Positions 56,818 to 64,000 of a DNA stretch of 64,000 nt are shown here, in pieces (the first letter of the stretch is position 1; every line of letters begins with the position of its first letter). The position numbers and the translations under genes were made by a program. The stretch is taken from NCBI GenBank assembly GCA_023053575.1, contig JAKZAP010000001.1:28228533-28292532 (forward strand). Reading direction: 5' to 3'. This stretch comes from Branchinecta lynchi. Lineage: Eukaryota > Arthropoda > Branchiopoda > Anostraca > Branchinectidae. The notes beneath the pieces were generated by a model. The model searched no databases and was not told the origin of the DNA. It saw nothing but the letters and a program-made list of their open reading frames with translations.

Positions 56818-57469
56818 GGAAAGCTGAATTACATACCCTCATGGAAATAATTCAAATCATTGTATTATGAGACATTTTTCCAATTTCCCAACAATTGGAA
56901 ATAATCGCAAACAATTTTTTTTCTAGGAGTCTAAACAGTTGTTTCCAATTGTTAACAACTGTTTCCAATCGTAAACAACTGTTTCCAATCGTAAACAACT
57001 GTTTCCAATCGTAAACAACTGTTTCCAATCGTGAACAACTGTTTTCAATCCTAAACAACTGTTTCCAATCGTAAACAACTGTTTCCAATCGTAAACAACT
57101 GTTTCCAATCGTAAACAACTGTTTCCAATCGTAAACAACTGTTTCCAATCGTAAACAACTGTTTCCAATCGTAAACAACTGTTTCCTATCGTAAACAACT
57201 CTTTCCAATCGTAAACAACTCTTTCCAATCGTAAACAACTCTTTCCAATCGTAAACAAATGTTTCCAATCGTAAACAAATGTTTCCAATCGTAAACAACT
57301 GTTTCCAATCGTAAACAACTGTTTCCAATCGTAAACAACTGTTTCCAATCGTAAAAAAACAATTGTTTACGATCGTTTCCAGTTGTTTTCGATTGTTTAC
57401 GATTGGAAAAATGTCCCATAATACAATGGCTTGAATTATTTTCATACGGGTACATACGCGGCTTTGCAG
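56818..57469. mobile_element. Foldback element with twenty-one exact-length 20-bp units
   Basis: The core 56941-57360 is 21 head-to-tail units of GTTTCCAATCGTAAACAACT, all exactly 20 bases with only point changes. The outer parts are inverted: left AATAATTCAAATCATTGTAT and GACATTTTTCCAAT (56845-56888), right complement AATAATTCAAGCCATTGTAT and GACATTTTTCCAATCG (57401-57448). The pairing probably extends to about 56818 and 57469. Near the right end (57361-57410) the 20-bp motif appears again in inverse orientation. Long minus-strand frames (up to 216 codons, repeating VVYDWKQLFTIGNSCLRLET) arise because three units make 60 bases. They are not credible proteins. Confidence 0.88.
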
Positions 57470-57979
57470 TGTCCAGTGGTCATCATGTCGAAGGTAGCCC
57501 ACTAAGTGAACACTTGTTTTTCCTTCTCGTTAAGCATTAAACACTTGCCTCAATCATAGTCACAGGATCGGCAAGATGGTATTGTGTACTGTATTTTGAA
57601 TTCTTTGCCCACAGGGGGAGACCCAACAGATACTTGGCATACCGATACTGATAAGATCTAATATTTTGACGTTGGGATTGCAGCATTATATGCCAAAGTG
57701 GTGCCAAAGCTATAACATGTGGAAGGGCTTTTTATGGAAAGGCGGTGACTAGACCCGGCCTTAAGTCTGAGTAGAAAGGCAGACCAAGATATGTGAGGCA
57801 ACATGTAGGGACAATATGCTGGCTGCCGAGTTTAACAGAAATATTATCAGCTGCTTGCTGCTTTTTCCACATTACAAATAAACACCTCGCTTTTACTCTC
57901 ATTGAAAGTTAGACCTGTATTAGAATAAGACTCTGAAAGGTCGAGAAAATTTTCTTCAATAGGCTTAACTTACCAGCTC

Positions 57980-58560
57980 AGATTCAAAATATCATCCGCA
58001 TAATTTACTAAAGAAATATCTAAACCACGAAAAATACAACAAATATACACTACTTCTTGCACCTCAATTATACTGTTATTGTAAACTGGTGGAGAAGTGA
58101 TCGCCCCTTGAAGGATTCCCTTACGGACTGGCACAACGGCATCAGAAACAACAGGTCCAAGTGCTGACGGAACTTGAACTTTAACTTTGAGCTAACTGAA
58201 CAAATTTCTGAGAGGTAATACAATGGACTTCTCGAGTCCCCGCTTGAAGCCACACAGCAGCAGATGGGCGTGTATACCGGATTCGAATGCCCTGCTGACA
58301 TCATGGCCGACTAGCTTCTCACTATGCTTACCACAGTCATAAAGGACATTAGCTAAAAGACGATGGACATGTTCACGACCAATACCGGCTTTAAACCCGA
58401 ACTGATTATCAGGGGTAGTACCAGGGGTAGTACCAGCACGATTAATATCATCAATTATTCGAAGCTCGAAAAGCTTACACAAAACCGGAGCAACCGATTT
58501 CTTTAGGATCGGGGTGACGATTCCGGTAGAAACATTATCCGGAACTAACCCCCAGTTAAA
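57980..58560 (-). pseudogene. LINE-E reverse transcriptase, decayed
   Basis: Frame 58482-58192 has KLFELRIIDDINRAG, a duplicated GTTP pair, DNQFGFKAGIGREHVHRLL, and GHDVSRAFESG (motif A). Next, in a second frame, RKGILQGAITSPP (motif B; about 58130-58090), then NYADDILNLS (motif C). Tandem GGGGTAGTACCA at 58410-58435 explains the GTTP duplication. Confidence 0.78.
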
Positions 58561-58821
58561 AATAATCTAGAGTAAAAGAGAAAGATGTACTAGCAGATTT
58601 TCACTAGTGTACAAAAGATTCATTCCAGATATTTTATCTTCCCCTCTTGAATGCTTCTTTTTCAGCTTTTGTATACCTGCCCAAACCGTATGTCTAGTAG
58701 TAACAAATCCGGGACCCGCACTTGGAGCAGATAGTATACAGTTGAGTTAATTTTCGTATTTAGCTTCAAGTGTAGCATCTGGGCTCGCGAATTCGGCAGT
58801 CTAATAATCGGTCCATTCTGG

Positions 58822-59382
58822 TTACCCTGGTACTGTGCTACGAGTGTCCAAGTGCGGGCTCCTACTGTTTCTCACAAATCTCCGTACGGCATTTGGATCG
58901 TTTTTTATCCGCTCAGTATCCTCTTCTATAACAGAAGAACGGTGTTTCACAAGACTTTTGGAGAACTGGCGCTTGACGTAGATCTGCACACAGTTTACAG
59001 CGCCAACACGAGGGCGGTCACACTCGCACCAGATTTTATACCACAATTTAGATCGACGACAAGCTTCTACTAACTCACTATTAGCAGACCACTTGGGGGT
59101 TTCAGTACCGATTTTGACTTTGCGGATAGGAACTGCACTATTTTCAGCGCACTGCATCGAATGGATGATTTCACTGCGATAGATATTCAGGTCGACTTGT
59201 TTCTCTGAAGTAGATACACAAGAACCTTGCTGAAGGAGATATAATTGGATCCTAATTTTCGATAAGATACTGTCGCAAACCGAGTGGTAAGTAGTTATAT
59301 AAATTTTGGTCCAATCTCGTTTCCTGCCATTTTTTGACGGCACAGGGGGGAGAGTTCGGTCCCGATCCCAGTTCAAAATCAT
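58822..59382 (-). pseudogene. LINE linker between endonuclease and reverse transcriptase
   Basis: 186-codon frame. It includes RDWTKIYITTYHSVCDSILS, VPIRKVKIGTETPKWSANSE and WYKIWCECDRP, then NDPNAVRRFVRNSR. The KW.....L..A...R..W..W pattern is common to this linker in non-LTR ORF2 proteins. It is decayed at both ends. Confidence 0.65.
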
Positions 59383-59600
59383 TAGAAACAGGTAGATGGT
59401 CTGACCCAGTTATTGACGTAACAACAAAGGAGGGGGTGGTGGCTGTGATGGTCTTCGTTTTAAGAAAAAAGTTTCAGGAAGAAGTAGATCCAGAATTATG
59501 GACGTATGTGAAGTCTTTGTCGTTTGGTATGACCTCACCTCAAGAGAGTTAAGCTCCGCGAGAAGCACTTGTGAGCGGGAGTTTTTCAGTCAAAAAGGTT

Positions 59601-59812
59601 TCAGTTCATGTCACCAGCGATTATTATATCGAAACCGGACTGCTGCGTTCTCGCAACCGCACACGCGAGTTTCTTACACGCCATAGCAAACTTCCGTTCC
59701 GACGCACTTGATCGATAGTCGGTTGTAGATAAACACAGAAAAACGCCGTTTTTCCGAGACTTACAGATAAGTGTTGATGATAGGTCACGACGAGTAACGA
59801 TAGCCACACCAC
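59601..59812 (-). pseudogene. LINE endonuclease fragment
   Basis: GVAIVTRRDLSSTLI opens the piece and FDIIIAGDMN closes it. GDMN is the conserved Asp/Asn motif of the APE-type endonuclease that nicks target DNA. A stop follows directly. The N-terminal part (STWNTNG...) is in another frame upstream, past a poly-A run near 59830. Confidence 0.75.
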
Positions 59813-60015
59813 CAGAGGGGCGACCTCTGTTTTTTTTTTAACAGCAGGTACACCATAAGATTCTGCTATCGACTTGTAGTAGAGTTAGGCCTTCGTTCGA
59901 CAGGAAGTGCTCTAGAATATCTGTGTGACTCATGAGCTTCTGGATCAGTGGATTTTTCAGCGTAGCGCCACCGTTCGTGTTCCACGTAGATACTCGCACT
60001 TTGGAGCTCTCATTT

Positions 60016-60929
60016 CAATAACAACTTCTGCGCCACAGGGCACTTGAAGGAGTAACAGGGATGGCTGTCCGATGCACAGAGGACCAACAATCTAAATAGT
60101 AAACGATTCACTAACCGCTCTTGAGATACAGCGATCACTTTTGCAAGATTCGAATTTTCCAAAAAGTCAAATTTCTTACGATTGTCAAAGTTTCTTACAA
60201 TCGATTTGTGATGTAATAAAGTAATCTTTTAATCAATCTTATCATTGAATCTCTGAAGTGCTAATTCGCATGGTTCCTTTAGTAAGTTCGTTTTTACCAA
60301 AGGGTTTCCTTTCACCGTTTTTTGCCGGTCTCCGTGCAAAATAACCTTCCAATTACCACGTAAAAATAAAAGAACCACTACACGACTTCCTTAGTCCCGC
60401 TCAGTTCTCCACTGTTGATGTCCTTTTTAATATATGAATAATAATACGGCGATCACGTAGAGGAAAATGATAACACGAAAGAGCATACCGATGGTTCCAG
60501 TGCCAAACGTGAAGGGATGGTTCCACGTTCCAGCGCCAAACGTGAAGGCATCTCTTATTATTGGGATCCCAAAACGTAAGTGGAGGGATACCTATGACAT
60601 CGCAAAAGTTGTCCGTCTGTCCGCACGATAACTCTCGAAGGGATTGAGATAGTAGTTATATATACCGGCTCCCACTCCACCCTCCCCCCAATTTCAAAAC
60701 CCCATTTTAACATCAATTTCTTAAATTTTAACATCCTTTTTACCAAATTATCCCCTTTTTAAGAACATTTTTATTTTCCTACTTCCAAAATAAAGGATAC
60801 AAGAAATGAGAAATATTACCTTTACTACATATAAAATACTACAATATACACTAAAATACTACTACTCCTTTTTTTCTATTTTTTTTTCAAATATTACTGA
60901 GTAAACAGTTCTAAATCCACAAATGTTTC
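60016..60929. other. No gene; R2 head fragment at 60559-60660
   Basis: ATTGGGATCCCAAAACGTAA, GTGGAGGGATACCTATGACA and CATCGCAAAAGTTGTCCGTC (60559-60620) are the R2 head, cut short at about 60660. The remainder, 60670-60929, is strongly AT-rich and may already belong to the Polinton-like block. Confidence 0.6.
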
Positions 60930-61202
60930 TTAGTTCTTGTTTTCGCGTACAATCGGTTGCAAAACTAGATTTTTCTTTAAAAATAATTCGTTAGCAATGA
61001 CATTATATTTCTGTGTTATAAACAAATCACAGGGTTTGTCATTATGATTAATGACTACAACCAACTTATCACCATTTTTTGTCTTAGCAATTCTCATTTT
61101 AACAATGGTATATTTCAAACCTAGAACTAGTTCTTCTTTCCTGATTGTCTCATTGTATTTATTCATTCTGATTGTATTCAAGACTTCCTTTGTGGACTCC
61201 AT
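60930..61202 (-). CDS. Hypothetical 90-residue protein in Polinton-like block
   Basis: ATG at 61202, stop at 60930. The sequence is basic and AT-codon rich. Distinctive words are KYTIVKMRIAKTKNGDKLVV and LFLKKNLVLQP. No membrane segment or known domain recognised. It points away from the polymerase-like gene at 62467 and shares its base composition, unlike the flanking repeats. Small single-domain proteins of this kind are common in such elements and their viral relatives, but I cannot assign a role. It could be a spurious frame. Confidence 0.5.
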   Translation of the reverse strand: MESTKEVLNTIRMNKYNETIRKEELVLGLKYTIVKMRIAKTKNGDKLVVVINHNDKPCDLFITQKYNVIANELFLKKNLVLQPIVRENKN

Positions 61203-61430
61203 TTATTAGTGGATGATTTTATTAAATAAAAATCCAGGCTCACAAACTCACATACATATTTTGTTGATAATACCTAATGTAAAAAAAAAAATCCAAATCG
61301 ATATTCATCACATCATCAAATTAAAATCTCCTCGACGTACCCACAATTCTACCTCTAGTACTGATAAAGCTCTTAGGGCAACAAAAAACAGGAAATCTCA
61401 TTGCGCAAAAAATATCGTTGCGGAGATTCT

Positions 61431-61640
61431 GCAGGCCCCGTTGGTGTAGTGGTCTAAGATGTTGCAACGTCTTCGATCAACCACTTCATCAATGATGTCG
61501 TGAGATCGAATCCCGCCATCAACTTGAGGTTAATGGTGAGGATGGTGAACAAAAAACTCAGAGGGTTTCCTCCCCTCACCGGGCACCCCAGACACACCAT
61601 AAAAAATAATAAGACGACAAATAAACATCTTCAATCTTCA
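61431..61640 (+). repeat. tRNA-derived SINE
   Basis: The A box TGGTGTAGTGG (61442-61452) and B box AGATCGAATCC (61503-61513) of an RNA polymerase III promoter are about 50 bases apart. The acceptor arm does not pair, so it is not a working tRNA. A conserved-looking body follows (GGTTTCCTCCCCTCACCGGG near 61564), then an A-rich tail with AATAATAAGACGACAAATAAACATC. The layout is tRNA head plus body, as in SINEs carrying a Meta-type central domain; that last point is uncertain. Confidence 0.7.
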
Positions 61641-61895
61641 AAGTCTGGGGTGGGAGGTTTTGCAAAAATTTTATATTTTTGGTAAATTTTCTTGTGTTTT
61701 CATAGATTCATTCTTGCAATATTTATAGCCATTCAGACGGACTTGTTTCATATTTTTCGTGAGGAAAAAATCGAAAGGTTTTACGCATCTCTGTTTCACG
61801 CTGAATTACCTCCTCAATTGTTAATTGTCCGCATTTTAGTAATGACAACAACTCAGTATAAAAATCATAAATAGTCCTAAATTCTGCTTTTTTTA

Positions 61896-62084
61896 TCAGC
61901 AATGCTTAACTGCTATTTCGATGATAACAGCACCCAAACTTAAAGAAGCTAAAGGTAGCACTAGAAACGCAGACATTCCTGCTGCCGAAAAGAGGAATTT
62001 GGATACAAGTAAGCTATTACTTATACGATTGTAGTACTTGTAACTGCGACGGTAAACATACATTTTCTTTTCTAATTCTTCCAT
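61896..62084 (-). CDS. Small membrane protein in Polinton-like block
   Basis: 62 residues, ATG at 62084. A basic, Tyr-rich N-terminus (EKKMYVYRRSYKYYNR) is followed by one long hydrophobic stretch (residues about 25-58) holding FLFSAAGMSAFLVLPLASLS and GAVIIEIAV, enough for one or two membrane spans. Short proteins with a coiled or basic start and hydrophobic hairpin are often found beside the polymerase gene in Polinton/adintovirus-like elements, where their role is unknown. Divergent from the gene at 62467, with a 380-bp gap holding a tandem repeat. Confidence 0.55.
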   Translation of the reverse strand: MEELEKKMYVYRRSYKYYNRISNSLLVSKFLFSAAGMSAFLVLPLASLSLGAVIIEIAVKHC

Positions 62085-62223
62085 TTATTATATAATCAAA
62101 TTGTTTCGAAAAATTATTTGATTTTTTCGAATTTCCACACACCCACCATCTAGGCTACTTTTACAGTATGATTCTCTTTTTTTCGAGCTTGTGAGTCAAA
62201 GTTTAAAAAAATATATGGTTTTT

Positions 62224-62370
62224 GTCAAATGAAGAGTAGTACGAAAAGTGGGATTCCACTACACACATTTGTCACATGAAGAGTAGTACGAAAAGTGGGA
62301 TTCCACTACACACACATTTGTCACATGAAGAGTAGTGAAGAATGTGCGAAACCCGTGTACACATTTTTCT
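62224..62370. repeat. Three 47-49 bp direct repeats between divergent genes
   Basis: GTCAAATGAAGAGTAGTACG (62224) and GTCACATGAAGAGTAGTACG (62271), then GTCACATGAAGAGTAGTGAA (62320, diverging). Units share AAAAGTGGGATTCCACTACA, a short palindrome (GTGGGATTCCAC; GTGGAATCCCAC complement). It sits in the gap shared by the minus gene at 62084 and the plus gene at 62467, so it could be a bidirectional promoter or a binding array. Confidence 0.8.
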
Positions 62371-62466
62371 CACAGAGTAGTAAGGTAATAGAAATTCAAT
62401 GATTTTCTTTACGGCTGAGAAAACGCAGACGGGAGAAATTCATTAATAAAAATGTTCCCCTATTAA

Positions 62467-63540
62467 ATGATGAATACTGCAGAGGTTATTCAGTTTTGTA
62501 AAAAGGTTATATCGAACAACAAATCGGTTATACAAAGATTACCGCTATACGCATATAATGAACTGCGGACTTATGCGAAAATTAATAAAATCAAAACAAA
62601 TGGAGCTAAAAAACATGAAATAACAAATAATATAATAAACCATCTTAATAAGTATATTTTGATACCTGAAGATAAAATTAAAATTGAACGCAGAAACGAA
62701 CGAACTCATAATAAGAACAGACCATCCGACTACAAACCAGAACCGAGATTACGAACCATTCGGGAAGATGAGATAAAAGAAAACAATACTACCATTACAA
62801 AAATAACACAAGAGAAGGAAAAGATAAAAGAAAAAGATACGAGTCAATTAAAAAGATTTCTAAAAAACAAAAACCTATCCACCCGTGGAAACCGAGATGA
62901 AGTCATACAAAAGGTTGAAGAATACTATAATAATATTATTACCAAACATACAGATTTCGTACAGAAAAATAGAGAAATCATAAGAGATCAAACAGAAAGA
63001 CGTGATAACAGTAGACAGAAACCAATTGGTCTATCAACTCTCTTTATAAATAAGAAAAAAATCAAAGAAGAAAAATTAATTCCTGATCATTTATTTAGAA
63101 CGGAAGAAGAACAGCAGCCTACTATTTTTAGCGAAAGTGAGAATATGTTCACTGCAAACGTTTCACTTCAAGGTAATGGAGTTGACGAGCATACTCTTAT
63201 TGCTTTTACTTTCACAGATTTACAGAGAAGAATGAATGAAATAAATCAAGATAGAGTTCAGTTTGTAACTCGAGTTATATTCCATCGACAGGAGAATGAT
63301 GAAGAAGTAGTAGTATTTTACAACAGTACTTCTTGGATTTTAAATAAAAATAGCATTCTTACTCATAATCATTTGGATGATAATAACAAGAGATTTAGTT
63401 CTTTAAGTAATACCCCTCGATCTGGGCTACAATTTAGTCGGTATGAAGGAATTGATTATAGGATGACACGAATAGAATCTTACATGGGAGGAACGTTTAA
63501 AATACTACCAGATTTCGTAAAAAATAAAGAGCTTGCTTGA
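62467..63540 (+). CDS. Polinton/adintovirus-like polymerase polyprotein, N-terminal part with two SAP-like domains
   Basis: 357 residues. Residues about 28-61 (YNELRTYAKINKIKTNGAKK) and 126-155 (TSQLKRFLKNKNLSTRGNRD) match the pattern of the SAP DNA-binding helix pair. A charged, Lys/Glu-rich linker with coiled-coil tendency surrounds them (70-220). From about 225 the sequence has the look of the region before the polymerase B domain in Polinton/Maverick-type and adintovirus proteins: FTFTDLQRRMNEI, then YEGIDYRMTRI, and GGTF.ILPDFVKNK at the end. In relatives this runs on without a break, but here a stop comes at 63540 and the family sequence continues in another phase. The start is the first ATG after an AT-rich leader. 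Codons are AT-rich, unlike the flanking DNA. Assignment rests on pattern memory, not a search. Confidence 0.72.
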   Translation: MMNTAEVIQFCKKVISNNKSVIQRLPLYAYNELRTYAKINKIKTNGAKKHEITNNIINHLNKYILIPEDKIKIERRNERTHNKNRPSDYKPEPRLRTIREDEIKENNTTITKITQEKEKIKEKDTSQLKRFLKNKNLSTRGNRDEVIQKVEEYYNNIITKHTDFVQKNREIIRDQTERRDNSRQKPIGLSTLFINKKKIKEEKLIPDHLFRTEEEQQPTIFSESENMFTANVSLQGNGVDEHTLIAFTFTDLQRRMNEINQDRVQFVTRVIFHRQENDEEVVVFYNSTSWILNKNSILTHNHLDDNNKRFSSLSNTPRSGLQFSRYEGIDYRMTRIESYMGGTFKILPDFVKNKELA

Positions 63541-63734
63541 ATATTGAAAATAACGACCAGAAATGTTTCCTTTGGTCTATCTTAGCAAATCTACATCCAG
63601 CTAAGGATCATCCGGAAAGAATTTCGAAATATAAACAATACGAGAACGAATTTGATTTCGAAGGGGTTATCAACTTCCCAATGGATACTAAAGATTTATT
63701 CAAACAATGTTTACAACGGATACGTCAGCTATGA
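63537..63734 (+). pseudogene. Continuation of polymerase-like gene in second frame
   Basis: Opens at the stop of the previous frame with a phase change and no ATG (TTG only). NNDQKCFLWSILANLHP and HPERISKYKQYENEF are the best family signature in this window: relatives have a CF.WSI...LHP...HP.R...Y..YE run. It stops at 63734 soon after another phase change. This part is described as it stands; the pieces are not joined here. Confidence 0.75.
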
Positions 63735-64000
63735 TTTTTCATCAGCGATATTTCGGCCCTTCTTGGCAAGGGTCCACTGCTCCAACTGCTAAACATATCG
63801 TTCATTTATTATATTTCGATAATCATTATGTATTGGTAAAGGATCTGAGCAGATTAGTTGGTAGTCAAATCTCTAAAAATAAAACAAAGACATACCTATG
63901 CACTTTTTGCGGAAGACATTTTACAAAAGAAGAACACTTTGAAAAACATGAAAGTAAAAATAATTGCGAAGATCCTGATATAATAATGCCTCATGAAGGT
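63692..64000 (+). pseudogene. Continuation in third frame, zinc-finger segment, runs off the edge
   Basis: Open from 63692 to the end of the window. HIVHLLYFDNHYVLVKDLSR with LVGSQ is the conserved segment just before the zinc finger in these proteins. The finger itself is CTFCGRHFTKEEHFEKH (first Cys codon 63899), followed by a further Cys. The polymerase catalytic domain would lie beyond 64000. Confidence 0.72.

Larger units (their letters stand above)
57590..60015 (-). mobile_element. LINE family E, copy 3, nearly full-length but decayed
   Basis: Read on the minus strand, domains stand in the canonical order. The APE-type endonuclease start STWNTNG is at about 59990-59970, the endonuclease middle at 59812-59601 ends AGDMN, and the linker is at 59382-58822. 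Reverse transcriptase runs about 58480-57980 with YADD at 58002-57991, and the C-terminal YAKYLLGLPLWAKNS block is near 57680-57600. Many frameshifts and stops separate them. Similar C-terminal blocks link it to 45.5 and 49.6 kb. Confidence 0.82.

Noticed and set aside
56852..57502. 216-codon minus frame with repeating VVYDWKQLFTIGNSCLR, resembling a repeat protein
   Set aside because: It is the direct result of a 20-bp tandem DNA unit read over a 60-base period. All phases are open for the same reason, and the array lies in a foldback element.
55033..60900. Further mannosidase exons downstream
   Set aside because: I looked for the FSGL...LPPNVHLLTL-type continuation and did not find it. It probably lies beyond the window or escaped notice.
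61431..61520. Functional tRNA gene
   Set aside because: A and B boxes are present, but the acceptor stem does not pair and the spacing is long. A SINE fits better.

Overview
The window is invertebrate metazoan nuclear DNA, mostly non-coding and densely packed with transposable elements. It has no bacterial-type operons. The coding segments are short, have GT-AG boundaries and lie far apart. There are several lineages of non-LTR retrotransposons (LINEs), many small terminal-inverted-repeat (TIR) elements, a tRNA-derived SINE, and dispersed repeats with CCGTCCGTCTG-type ends. A cnidarian or similar early-branching animal is my guess; the sequence does not prove it.

The only host gene I can identify is a lysosomal alpha-mannosidase of glycoside hydrolase family 38 (MAN2B1-like) on the + strand. 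Two consecutive exons are visible, at 17981-18254 and 54793-55032. Their junction is phase 0 and reads straight through a conserved family motif, so they are adjacent exons separated by an intron of about 36.5 kb. DNA upstream of 17981, and from 55033 to an unknown point, is presumably also intron of this gene. No other exon was recognised.

Layout. 1-17.9 kb: decayed dispersed repeats (family R1), two LINE copies with reverse transcriptase (4.4-6.0 and 10.1-11.7 kb) and small TIR elements. 18.3-54.8 kb (the large intron): a TIR element with tandem 208-220 bp units (18.5-19.7), a Mutator-like element with a perfect 9-bp target duplication (21.7-22.3), a 1-kb palindrome whose two arms share a reading frame (24.0-25.1), nested LINE and R1 insertions (25-26), R2 repeats (28, 34, 39.5, 44), a CR1/L2-like LINE (39.9-41.2), a LINE between 210-bp direct repeats (45.3-47.1), three TA-flanked MITEs, and an inverted MITE pair, one copy of which ends about 33 bp before the second mannosidase exon. 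55-60.6 kb: a TAA-flanked TIR element, a foldback element built of twenty-one 20-bp units, and a decayed but nearly full-length LINE on the minus strand. 60.9-64 kb: an AT-rich cluster with a different character. Two small minus-strand genes and a broken plus-strand gene resemble the N-terminal part of the protein-primed type-B DNA polymerase polyprotein of Polinton/Maverick (adintovirus-like) elements. This cluster runs off the right edge.

Only the mannosidase exons are likely to serve the host. Nearly everything else recognisable is mobile DNA at different stages of decay, with several insertions nested inside older ones. All homology calls come from reading motifs by eye; no database search was run.
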